Shown here piece by piece: positions 45,901 to 52,632 of a DNA stretch of 64,000 nucleotides. This DNA comes from JABSSA01 sp039984715 (GTDB taxonomy: Bacteria > Pseudomonadota > Alphaproteobacteria > Rhodobacterales > Rhodobacteraceae). Where the stretch lies: NCBI GenBank assembly GCA_039984715.1, contig JBDWUA010000009.1:124001-188000 (forward strand). Reading direction: 5' to 3'. Numbering within the stretch: position 1 is the first letter of the stretch; each line of letters begins with the position of its first letter. The notes below the pieces were generated by a model. It was not told the origin of the DNA, did no database searches, and saw nothing but the letters and a program-made list of their open reading frames with translations. The position numbers and the translations under genes were made by a program.

Positions 45901-45974
45901 CCCTCACCATTCAGCCGGACGATGTGGATATGATTATCACCACATTGGATGAAATCTTGGACGAGCGGTTCTAA
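42969..45974 (+). CDS. Kinase - M23 peptidase - phospholyase-like aminotransferase fusion
   Basis: Cytosolic protein of 1001 residues (no signal peptide) with three domains. Residues about 20-330 are an APH-fold kinase with catalytic H195-N-D197 followed by N202, and IDLGD with D220 and D223; the surrounding LRISGLIDLGDI closely resembles hydroxylysine kinase (HYKK). Residues about 425-535 are a LytM/M23 metallopeptidase domain with intact zinc ligands H430-x3-D434 and H521-x-H523, plus H485 in YGHL. Residues about 575-1000 are a class III aminotransferase fold with the PLP Lys at K843 in GKPLGNGHPMG, the form seen in ethanolamine-phosphate and phosphohydroxylysine phospholyases. The start is GTG at 42969. 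Confidence 0.88.
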   Translation: MTSEWQNVLRTQWGIDAELTKLPGEYDLNFMARTTDDDGFVLKVMRPDCTTELVELQIAALRHIAERDPELPFPSVIPTLSGDQMTQHADLDGNPRLLWLLERLPGRSFADTLPKAAPLIHDLGRIIGASDLALSTFTDPALARDFKWDLMQAQWITPEIAGLTTKPRQKLLEDIATAFDAILPDLQRLPCQAIHNDVNDNNILVDGKLAQPLRISGLIDLGDICAAPRICNLAIAAAYLVLDAPDPERRLAALVAGYHSANPLTPEEIDLIWPLLQMRLAVSVVNSTLMAQENPDDPYVVISQAPAWKFLEETSIDPGLLRARLRTACGLPVTDAAPRILAFLDRERMNFAPLMGVDLGDAPMGSLSVENSVWPQNPFHLGRNEAARIGEEYEQAGQIWLGYYFEPRLIYAEPAFRNGPWLASDRRTVHLAVDAFAPAGTPIYAPMDATVHVIENRTGHLDYGGVVILAHDTPEGDRFYTLYGHLNPDVCEKLKPGQTITKGTAFCKLGTPDQNGGWAPHIHFQIALTLDGLGEDWPGVGDPDENDLWHALCPNPAAMLNLLDAKTAYEPTEKANVLAKRKTHFGSNLTLSYSDPLMLVRGWQHHLFDEWGRPYLDAYNNVPHVGHAHPRIQAVAADQLKRMNSNTRYLHPAQTAFADKLLSKLPDCFEVCFFVNSGSEANELALRLARAHTGAKGMVTPDHGYHGNTTGAIDLSAYKFNAKGGVGPSDWVELVEVADDYRGNFGRADPERARKFADLVDGAIERLVTKDIDVAGFIAETFPSVGGQIIPPTGYLQAVYAKIRAAGGVCIADEVQTGLGRLGDYYFGFEQQEVVPDIVVLGKPLGNGHPMGALVTTRAIADSFAKGPEFFSTFGGSTLSCRIGKEVLDIVDDENLQANAKQQGDRLLSGLRALQDKHDCIGDVRGIGLFIGVDLVSDRTRKTEATTLATHVKNRMRDKRILLGTEGPKDNILKIRPPLTIQPDDVDMIITTLDEILDERF

Positions 45975-45986
45975 GAAAGGGTGTCG

Positions 45987-46946
45987 ATGTTAGCTCTAGA
46001 TAAACCAAAGATCATGGCGTTGTTTGATTTCGACGCGGCCGTCCGCAGCATTCAAGATGCCTATATTGCCTCTGCCATTGGTAACGTTCAGACGGGCGAC
46101 GTGGTGCATCTAGCCTTTCCTGAAGCGAATGGAGATTGTCATGTCAAATCAGGCCATATCGCAGGCACGGCCATTTATGTGATCAAGATCGCCTCTGGCT
46201 TTTACGACAATCCTTCCATGGGATTGGCCTCTTCCAATGGCATGATGCTGGCATTTTCTGCAATGACTGGCGAACCCCTCGCCATTTTGTGCGACGAAGG
46301 GTGGCTGACGGATATGCGCACGGCAATCGGCGGCGCCTTGGCGACCCGCGCTTTGGCGCGTGCCGATGCGACACATGTGTTGATCATCGGCGCGGGTATT
46401 CAAGCGCGGCTTCAGGCGACATGCCTTGCGAAATTGATGCCAGAGCGGGCGTTGACGTTTCACATCTGGGCGCGCGATCCATCTGCTGCCCACACATTGG
46501 GCGCAGAGTTGGCAGAGTCCGGACACACCGCATGTGTAACATTGGATTTGGATGCAGCCATCAGCGTTGCGGACATCATCATCACAACGACACCCGCAAC
46601 CGAGCCACTGTTTGCAAGCGGATTGGTCCGCGCAGGCACACATGTGACAGCAATTGGTGCTGATAGCCCGGGTAAACAGGAACTCCCTTCCGATTTGGTT
46701 ATCACGGCATCGCTGCGCGTGTGCGATATGGTACGCCAGTCCCTGAACCACGGAGAATTCCAAACCGCCAGCCGCGCTGATGCAGCGTTGGAGGTGACTG
46801 AATTGGGTGATGTTCTGTCAGGTGCGCATATTGGGCGAACCTCAGACACTGACATTACTGTGGTGGACTTAACCGGAATAGCCGCGCAGGACATCGCCAT
46901 CACGCAAACAATCCTCGACGCCGCCGCGTCTGCCGATCTCAAATAA
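45987..46946 (+). CDS. Ornithine cyclodeaminase family protein (2), EutC/BhcD-like
   Basis: Protein of 319 residues. An AAGG six bases before the ATG at 45987 decides this start over the GTG at 45981. Family motifs are HVKSGHIAG with the ligand-binding Lys, GFYDNPSMGLASSNG, DEGWLTDMRTAIGGALAT and the Rossmann segment VLIIGAGIQARLQ. It is paired with a threonine-dehydratase-like gene ten bases on. The same pairing occurs as EutB-EutC in hydroxyectoine use and as BhcB-BhcD in the beta-hydroxyaspartate cycle, where this member reduces iminosuccinate to aspartate. That activity is a reasonable guess here. Confidence 0.83.
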   Translation: MLALDKPKIMALFDFDAAVRSIQDAYIASAIGNVQTGDVVHLAFPEANGDCHVKSGHIAGTAIYVIKIASGFYDNPSMGLASSNGMMLAFSAMTGEPLAILCDEGWLTDMRTAIGGALATRALARADATHVLIIGAGIQARLQATCLAKLMPERALTFHIWARDPSAAHTLGAELAESGHTACVTLDLDAAISVADIIITTTPATEPLFASGLVRAGTHVTAIGADSPGKQELPSDLVITASLRVCDMVRQSLNHGEFQTASRADAALEVTELGDVLSGAHIGRTSDTDITVVDLTGIAAQDIAITQTILDAAASADLK

Positions 46947-46956
46947 AGGGCTTACC

Positions 46957-47925
46957 ATGACAACTTCTCCCGCCGTTCTGGAACAAGCAGCCCTGTCGGT
47001 TGCCGCACACCGTCGCATCAAACATTTGCTGAATTTGACTCCGTGCATCCAATCGCGCCTTTCCTTTTCGGACGACACCGGTCTGATGTACAAAGCCGAG
47101 AATTTCCAGAAAACCGGATCGTTCAAATTTCGCGGAGCGGTGTCCAAACTAACGTCGCTCTCGACCGAAGTGCCCGCAATCACGGCCTCGTCTGGCAATC
47201 ATGGATTGGCGCTTGCCACTGCTGCGCAGATGACCGGTCATGATCTGACGGTGGTTTTACCCGAAACTGTTGCGCGCGAAAAACTATCGCGGATCAAGGC
47301 CCTTGGGGTTGAGACCATTCTGCATTCAAACGATTCCGGTTTGGCCGAGCAGCACGCACAAAAGCTGGCTGACAAGCAGGGCAAAATCTATGTCTCGCCC
47401 TACAACGACCCCCAAGTCATTGCCGGACAAGGCACGATTGCGCTGGAATTGTTGGAACAGCTACCGCGTCTTGATGTTGTTTACGTGTCGATTGGCGGCG
47501 GCGGCTTGATATCGGGTATTGGCGCAGTTCTGAAAGCGTTTTCGCCAACCACCCGCCTTGTCGGTGTGAGCGCTGTTAATTCAATGGCTTTGGCTGCCAG
47601 CATTCGCGCTGGTCACAACGTTGAAGTCACACATAGCGATACATTGGCAGACGGTTGCGCGGGTGGTGTGGACGAAGACTCTATCACATTGCCACTGGGC
47701 AGCGAAGTCATTGACGCGTTGATCGATTGTTCCGAGGATCAGATCGCCGATGGTATCCGCCACATGGCTTGGACGGAAAAAATGCTGGTCGAAGGGTCTG
47801 CCGGATTGGCCCAAGCAGCCTGGGATTTGGATGCACACAACCGCACCGGCAAGGTTAGTGCCGTGATCCTATGCGGCGCGAATTTTGACCGTGACGTCAT
47901 CGCACCGGTTATCGGAACCGCGTGA
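46957..47925 (+). CDS. Threonine/serine dehydratase-like, EutB/BhcB-like
   Basis: PLP enzyme of 322 residues of fold type II. The Schiff-base Lys is in TGSFKFRGA near residue 52, the substrate loop is ASSGNHGLALA, and the phosphate-binding glycine loop is SIGGGGLISG. Length is that of serine/threonine dehydratase catalytic domains without an ACT regulatory domain. Paired with the preceding EutC/BhcD-like gene, it may dehydrate a beta-hydroxy amino acid such as 3-hydroxyaspartate. It is the last gene of the operon. Confidence 0.85.
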   Translation: MTTSPAVLEQAALSVAAHRRIKHLLNLTPCIQSRLSFSDDTGLMYKAENFQKTGSFKFRGAVSKLTSLSTEVPAITASSGNHGLALATAAQMTGHDLTVVLPETVAREKLSRIKALGVETILHSNDSGLAEQHAQKLADKQGKIYVSPYNDPQVIAGQGTIALELLEQLPRLDVVYVSIGGGGLISGIGAVLKAFSPTTRLVGVSAVNSMALAASIRAGHNVEVTHSDTLADGCAGGVDEDSITLPLGSEVIDALIDCSEDQIADGIRHMAWTEKMLVEGSAGLAQAAWDLDAHNRTGKVSAVILCGANFDRDVIAPVIGTA

Positions 47926-47940
47926 TGATCACGCTGGAGC

Positions 47941-48126
47941 TCACTCCGGCAGATTTTTCGATTCAATGATTTTCAAATGAGGTTCTAAGCCGACGTTCAA
48001 ACCCGCCGTTGCCATCTCAATCAGTGACATTTCTTCGCGTTTATGATGTTCGGCAATGGAGCGTATTAGCGCGTGTATTAGAACGGCAAAGGCAAAAGCG
48101 TTTCGGTCCCGTGTTGCCCGCTTGAC
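47941..48126 (-). pseudogene. C-terminal gene remnant, possibly a TetR-type regulator
   Basis: A minus-strand frame is open for about 61 codons and ends at the TGA at 47941-47943, with no plausible start. Its protein reads RNAFAFAVLIHALIRSIAEH, then EMATAGLNVGLEPHL and a short polar end, which looks like the last helices of a TetR-family ligand domain. No DNA-binding part is present nearby. The family is a guess. Confidence 0.35.
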
Positions 48127-48168
48127 CTATTTTACTGGACCCTCAGTGAGAACCAGTAACGGCCAGCA

Positions 48169-48639
48169 CTACAAAACCGTGAGATCAATCTCAGCCAAGT
48201 CCACGTCGTTTGTGTTCGCCTCGACCAAAGCCACCTTTAGGGGGACGCCAGTATCGCGGTGATTAAGCGCGATAGCGGGTTGCCCATCTTTCAGGTGCTT
48301 GTCGCCCCACTGCATAAGTGCAAAGATTGTCAGGCTCAGTTCCCGCCCTTTTGCTGTCAGCACGTAACCGGGACGCGCCCGCGCGCCCTCAACCTGGTAC
48401 TGCTTTTTTTCCAGAATTTGGTTCTCTACGAGGTGCTTGAGCCGTGCGGTCAAAACGGATCGCGGAATGCCTATATCTTCGCGAATGTCATCAAAGCGTT
48501 TCACGCCATAAAACGCCTCACGGATGATCAACATGGTCCACTTTTCCAAAAGCAGTTCCGAAGCCAATGCCATGCCACAATCACACTTCGCCACGGGGGC
48601 AAGGCGTTTCGTCAGTTTTGATTCACCTGAGTTTGACAA
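48169..48639 (-). CDS. HxlR-family transcriptional regulator
   Basis: Winged-helix regulator of 156 residues. The HxlR pattern is visible: CDCGMALASELLLEKWTMLIIREAFYG reduced here to its key parts, with Cys residues at the N-terminus, EKWTMLIIRE, GVKRFDDIREDIGIPRSVLTARL and the basic wing PGYVLTAKGREL. It is divergent from a small membrane protein and a GFA-type gene, 69 bp away, and probably regulates them. Many HxlR proteins sense electrophiles or oxidants through the N-terminal cysteines. Confidence 0.88.
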   Translation of the reverse strand: MSNSGESKLTKRLAPVAKCDCGMALASELLLEKWTMLIIREAFYGVKRFDDIREDIGIPRSVLTARLKHLVENQILEKKQYQVEGARARPGYVLTAKGRELSLTIFALMQWGDKHLKDGQPAIALNHRDTGVPLKVALVEANTNDVDLAEIDLTVL

Positions 48640-48708
48640 AAGGTTTCAGCCTCGCTACTGATGTGTGAGTTCGAAAATCATACTTAGCAAATAGCAAAAG
48701 GATTTCAA

Positions 48709-49095
48709 ATGCCCTTTGTTTCAATCTTGATCGTTCTGAAAATCGTAGTGACGCTGGTATTAGTGGCGTTACCCTTTTTGGTTCTGCCCGTGGAGAGGTT
48801 GAACAAAGCCACGGGGGTTTCTGCCTCGAACACCACGTTTTACCGTCTGTACGGGGTGGCGGTATTGGCGCTGCTGATTGGCTATGCAGGGGCCTTCCCC
48901 TTGTTGCGACAAGGCACCTTTCCTTGGGCCGTCGTGTTCATGGGAATTTTGTCAAACACAGGCGCAACATTCGTTCTGATCAAGGGCGGATCATTGGCGT
49001 GCAAGCGAGGGTTCGTGATGACCTATGGGGCCATCGCACTTGCCTTAATTTTCTGCGCGGCCTTCCCGCAAATCGCAATGCAGCCCCTTCTATAA
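48709..49095 (+). CDS. Small four-helix membrane protein
   Basis: Protein of 128 residues with four hydrophobic segments (about 5-25, 45-65, 72-92 and 103-122). I do not recognise the family. The N-terminus lacks a cleavable signal; the first helix is an anchor. It lies between a divergent HxlR regulator and a GFA-type gene 24 bases downstream, so it is probably co-expressed with the latter. Confidence 0.65.
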   Translation: MPFVSILIVLKIVVTLVLVALPFLVLPVERLNKATGVSASNTTFYRLYGVAVLALLIGYAGAFPLLRQGTFPWAVVFMGILSNTGATFVLIKGGSLACKRGFVMTYGAIALALIFCAAFPQIAMQPLL

Positions 49096-49119
49096 AGAAC
49101 ATTCCAGATTGGAGTTATC

Positions 49120-49527
49120 ATGAGACAAACTGGCGGTTGCTATTGCGGCGAGTTGAAATACGAAATCACTGGCGCCCCCTTGATGAAGGGTCAATGTCAC
49201 TGCCGAGAATGCCAGTACATCGCGGGTGGTGGCCCGCAATATTATATGGCGATCAGGTCTGTAGACTTTCAGTTAATATCGGGTTCGCCCAAGGCCTTTC
49301 AACGGCGCGATCTAGCCAATGCTGTCACTCGTGAATTCTGCAAAAACTGCGGCACGCACATCGTGACTCGCAGGTCGGATTTTGAGGGTGTGCTTTTGAA
49401 AGTTGGCACGCTGGATCATCCCGCTGAATTCCGTGCGCCTCGTGTTGCGATCTTTACGAAAGACGCCCAACCGTTCCATCATATCCCGACGGAGCTGACC
49501 TGTTTTGAAGGCCTGCCTGACATGTAG
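49120..49527 (+). CDS. GFA (CENP-V/glutathione-dependent formaldehyde-activating) family protein
   Basis: Zinc-binding protein of 135 residues. The GFA cysteines are complete: GGCYCGELKYEI, GQCHCRECQYIAGG and EFCKNCGTHIVTR. The family is named after an enzyme once thought to speed the reaction of glutathione with formaldehyde; most members are uncharacterised. A GGAG ribosome site precedes the ATG. Confidence 0.87.
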   Translation: MRQTGGCYCGELKYEITGAPLMKGQCHCRECQYIAGGGPQYYMAIRSVDFQLISGSPKAFQRRDLANAVTREFCKNCGTHIVTRRSDFEGVLLKVGTLDHPAEFRAPRVAIFTKDAQPFHHIPTELTCFEGLPDM

Positions 49528-49552
49528 ACCAAGAACGAGGGTTCCATACACG

Positions 49553-49876
49553 ATTCAGTTTCGAACTAATCTTGCGCTTGCTTTGGCTGCAAATGTTGGG
49601 CGAACAGAAGTTGTAAAAACTCTTCTCAATGCTGGTGTCGATCCAAATCGATACAATCCACCCGGCGGTCACAGCCATTGTACCTCCTTGCATTCTGCCG
49701 CCTCCAGTAAACAGTTCGATACGATTGCAGATGCCGGTGCTGACCAGAATATCGGAGATATCCACCATAAAATGACTGCTCTGGGATGGACCGAATACCT
49801 AGAACACGACAATCTCGGCAGATGTTCGATTGGCAAACCCAGCGCGGTTCAGTGCAATCGATGCGCTAGAAATTAA
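49553..49876 (+). pseudogene. Decayed ankyrin-repeat gene fragment
   Basis: The frame from about 49553 reads as ankyrin repeats: LALALAANVGRTEVVKTLLNAG, written here in two parts as LALAANVGRTEVV and KTLLNAGVDPNRYNPPGGHS, then SLHSAASSKQF, a shortened repeat ADAGADQNIGD, and MTALGWTEYLEHDN. The second repeat has lost the helix that should lie between SSKQF and ADAGAD. There is no proper start codon of its own (the frame's ATG lies inside the GFA gene) and no N-terminal domain. It is most likely a degraded gene. Confidence 0.6.
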
Positions 49877-50549
49877 GTTCCGGGGGCAATTGGTCTTGGG
49901 TTAAATCTGGCACGACCCAGTCAGCCGCTGAGAAATCTTGAAGGGCGGTGTAAACTGACGGCGTTACGAGGGTGCGCAGGCCTGCCGCGTTCGCAGATCG
50001 CAATCCGTTTACACTGTCTTCAAACGCAATCGCGTCCGTGGCAGGAAGGCCCAGCCGTTCGAGCGCCAAAAGGAATACATCCGGGGCGGGTTTCTTGGCC
50101 GCGACCTCGTCGCCCGCTGCGACCACATCAAATACGTTGTCGGCCTCACACCCCCAACACGCTTGGCAGAGCGCATCGACATTCGGACGGTTCGTCGTTG
50201 TTGCCACGGCAACCCGTAGCCCTGCCTTGCGCGCTCTTTCAATCAAAGCGGCCACGCCTGGCCGTAACTGAAGGCCGCCACCCGCGAGGATATCGGCATA
50301 GATTCCAGTTTTGACCTTATGCAAAGCGGCGATTTGGTCGTCGCAGGGGGCGACGATGCCTAGGTCATCGCGGTGGCGGCGCATCCGTTCCTTACCGCCG
50401 GTGGTTTCCAACAGATGGGTATAATGCTCAACGCTCCAATTCCAACAAAGGCCTTCCTTCGCGAAAGTCTGGTTGAACGCTGCACGGTGCGCTTCCTCGG
50501 TTTCCGCGAGAGTGCCATCAACATCAAAGATCAACGCCTGCAGTGTCAT
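49866..50549 (-). CDS. cbbY: CbbY-type HAD phosphatase
   Basis: HAD-family phosphatase of 227 residues. The catalytic motif is FDVDGTLAETEEAHR with the two Asp residues, and LETTGGKERMRRH in the cap matches CbbY proteins of Calvin cycle operons. CbbY removes xylulose-1,5-bisphosphate, a RuBisCO misfire product and inhibitor. FEDSVNGLRSA supplies the second metal-binding motif. It is the last gene of the cbb operon and overlaps gph by four bases. Confidence 0.88.
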   Translation of the reverse strand: MTLQALIFDVDGTLAETEEAHRAAFNQTFAKEGLCWNWSVEHYTHLLETTGGKERMRRHRDDLGIVAPCDDQIAALHKVKTGIYADILAGGGLQLRPGVAALIERARKAGLRVAVATTTNRPNVDALCQACWGCEADNVFDVVAAGDEVAAKKPAPDVFLLALERLGLPATDAIAFEDSVNGLRSANAAGLRTLVTPSVYTALQDFSAADWVVPDLTQDQLPPELNF

Positions 50550-51202
50550 GTGGCTTCGGCAATCACAGACGCGACAAGAGCGGGAAGTTTGTCGAAATGG
50601 TCAAATGCATGGGTGTGGGGCAACTCCGAAATGGGAACTTTGCGGTAGCCTTCGGTAAACAAAAGAAATGGAACTTTCGCGCGCATAGCGGTTTCCGCAT
50701 CGACGTCACTGTCACCGACATAAATCACCGGACCTTCACCAAGCGCGTGAAACGCAACGTGAAGGGGGGCAGGATCGGGTTTGCTTACTGGTAGGCTATC
50801 GCCGCCGATTATCGTTTTGAAATACTTGTCCAATGAAAGGTCAACCAGAACAGCGCCCGTCGGGGCGATTGGCTTGTTTGTGCAAACGCCAAGGGAATGC
50901 CCCGCAGCGACAAGAGCACTGAGGGCTTCGGGGACGTTGGGATATGTTTCCGTGAGCGTTGTTGCCCCATGGTATCTGGATATGAACGCCGCCAGCAATT
51001 CGTCATGCTCGGCGTCCGAAATGCCACGCGCAGCGCGCATTTTCTGGACAAATACGGCGACGCCGTTGCCGATAAAATCGCGCGCTTGGGCAAGGGTGAA
51101 CGGATCCAACCCTTTCTCTTCCATTAGCGTGTTCGCGATTCCCTGAATATCTGGCGCGCTGTCTATCAGCGTTCCATCAAGGTCAAAAACAATTCGGGCC
51201 AT
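50546..51202 (-). CDS. gph: Phosphoglycolate phosphatase
   Basis: HAD phosphatase of 218 residues. The N-terminus VFDLDGTLIDSAPDI carries the catalytic Asp pair, CTNKP the second motif, and YVGDSDVDAETAMRA the third. It removes 2-phosphoglycolate, the product of RuBisCO oxygenation, as CbbZ does in other cbb operons. It sits 21 bases after rpe. Confidence 0.87.
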   Translation of the reverse strand: MARIVFDLDGTLIDSAPDIQGIANTLMEEKGLDPFTLAQARDFIGNGVAVFVQKMRAARGISDAEHDELLAAFISRYHGATTLTETYPNVPEALSALVAAGHSLGVCTNKPIAPTGAVLVDLSLDKYFKTIIGGDSLPVSKPDPAPLHVAFHALGEGPVIYVGDSDVDAETAMRAKVPFLLFTEGYRKVPISELPHTHAFDHFDKLPALVASVIAEAT

Positions 51203-51223
51203 GGGACATCTCGATTTTAATTG

Positions 51224-51901
51224 TTATTTGAAAGAGTTACGGATTGCTCGGATGTTTTCGCCATAGACGGCGGGGTTATCAACAGAACCGCCACGAAAAA
51301 CGGCAGAGCCCGCAACTAGGACATCGGCGCCAGCTTTGACGAGTTTGGGCGCAGTTGTCGGGTCAACCCCGCCGTCAATCTGGATATGGACTGGGCGATC
51401 TCCGATCAAGTCGCGCAGGGCGCGGACTTTGGCCGTCATGTCGATGAACTTTTGGCCGCCAAAGCCAGGATTCACTGTCATCACGCAAACCAAATCCGCA
51501 AGGTCCAGCAATCCCGCCACGCTTTCTGCCGAGGTACCTGGATTCAGCGCCACGCCCGCTTTCATTCCTGCCGCGCGGATCGCTTGCAGGGTGCGGTGGA
51601 TATGCGGGCCAGCCTCAACATGGGCGGTCAAAATGTCGGTGCCGGCTTGGGCGTAGGCATCAATCGACGGATCAACCGGCGCGATCATCAGATGTACATC
51701 CATCACTGTTTTGACGTGTTTGCGAAATGCCGCAACAGCCGGAGGACCGAAGGTTAGGTTTGGCACAAAATGATTGTCCATCACGTCCACATGCACCCAA
51801 TCCGCGCCCTGATCCTCGATCGCCTGAATCTCGAGCCCGAAATTTGCGAAATCAGCAGACAGAATGGACGGAGCAATTTTCACTGAGCGGTCAAAAGACA
51901 T
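51224..51901 (-). CDS. rpe: Ribulose-phosphate 3-epimerase
   Basis: TIM-barrel epimerase of 225 residues that interconverts xylulose 5-phosphate and ribulose 5-phosphate. KIAPSILSADFANFG, HVDVMDNHFVPNLTFGP, MDVHLMI and the late catalytic Asp in IQIDGGVDP are all present. It overlaps tpiA by 22 bases. It regenerates the precursor of the CO2 acceptor in the Calvin cycle. Confidence 0.93.
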   Translation of the reverse strand: MSFDRSVKIAPSILSADFANFGLEIQAIEDQGADWVHVDVMDNHFVPNLTFGPPAVAAFRKHVKTVMDVHLMIAPVDPSIDAYAQAGTDILTAHVEAGPHIHRTLQAIRAAGMKAGVALNPGTSAESVAGLLDLADLVCVMTVNPGFGGQKFIDMTAKVRALRDLIGDRPVHIQIDGGVDPTTAPKLVKAGADVLVAGSAVFRGGSVDNPAVYGENIRAIRNSFK

Positions 51902-52632
51902 TTGGCTGCCTCCAATGCTGTTATGATTGGCGTAAATTTATCTGCGGTCAGGGATGCGCCCCCGACAAGACCACCATCGACATCACCAAGCGACATGATT
52001 TCGGTCGCGTTGGTGGCGTTAACTGATCCCCCATAAAGAATGGAGATGTTTGCATCCTGTAAGCATGAACGCAGATGTGCGTGGCTTGCAGCTATTTCGT
52101 CCGTCGTCGGTGTCAATCCGGTGCCAATCGCCCATATTGGCTCATAGGCGAGAATGGTGTTGTCTACGGTGGCACCCGTGGGCACGGAACCTGCGACCTG
52201 CGCCTCAAGCACATCCAACGTCTGGCCCGCGCGGTATTGAGCTTCGGTTTCGCCCACACAAATGATGGCGGTTAACCCTGCGCACCAAACTGCGCGCGTC
52301 TTGGCGGCGACTTGGTCATTGGTTTCACCGTGGAATTGCCTTCGTTCCGAATGGCCAGTGATGACATAGTCCGCCCCTACGTCCGCCAGCATATTTGCGG
52401 ATATGTCTCCAGTGAATGCGCCGCTGGTTTCAGTGTGGCAATCTTGACCACCCAGCTTCAACGCTGTGGGCAGACCCTTGGAAACGGCCTGCGACAGAAG
52501 CGTTGAAGGCAAGCAAAGTGCGACCTCACAGCCAGCACTTTGCGCGGTTTCTCCGATTGTGACCACCTCAGCAAGATCGGCAGAAAGCCCGTTCATTTTC
52601 CAATTTCCAGCCGCGATCTGCCTGCGCATCAA
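51880..52632 (-). CDS. tpiA: Triose-phosphate isomerase
   Basis: TIM-barrel enzyme of 250 residues. The N-terminal catalytic Lys is in AAGNWKMNG, the catalytic His in TGHSERRQF, the catalytic Glu in AYEPIWAIGTG, and LYGGSVNATN binds phosphate. It overlaps fba by four bases. Its presence in a cbb operon is less common than that of gap, pgk and fba and makes this cluster unusually complete. Confidence 0.94.
   Translation of the reverse strand: MMRRQIAAGNWKMNGLSADLAEVVTIGETAQSAGCEVALCLPSTLLSQAVSKGLPTALKLGGQDCHTETSGAFTGDISANMLADVGADYVITGHSERRQFHGETNDQVAAKTRAVWCAGLTAIICVGETEAQYRAGQTLDVLEAQVAGSVPTGATVDNTILAYEPIWAIGTGLTPTTDEIAASHAHLRSCLQDANISILYGGSVNATNATEIMSLGDVDGGLVGGASLTADKFTPIITALEAAKCLLTAQ

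Noticed and set aside
42969..45974. Exported cell-wall peptidase
   Set aside because: The M23 domain has complete zinc ligands, but the protein has no signal peptide or membrane segment and is flanked by cytosolic enzyme domains.
37880..47925. Ectoine/hydroxyectoine uptake and degradation operon (EhuABCD plus Eut genes)
   Set aside because: The ABC importer and the EutB/EutC-like pair resemble it, but ectoine hydrolase (EutD/DoeA), deacetylase (EutE/DoeB) and EutA are all absent, while a kinase/phospholyase fusion is present.
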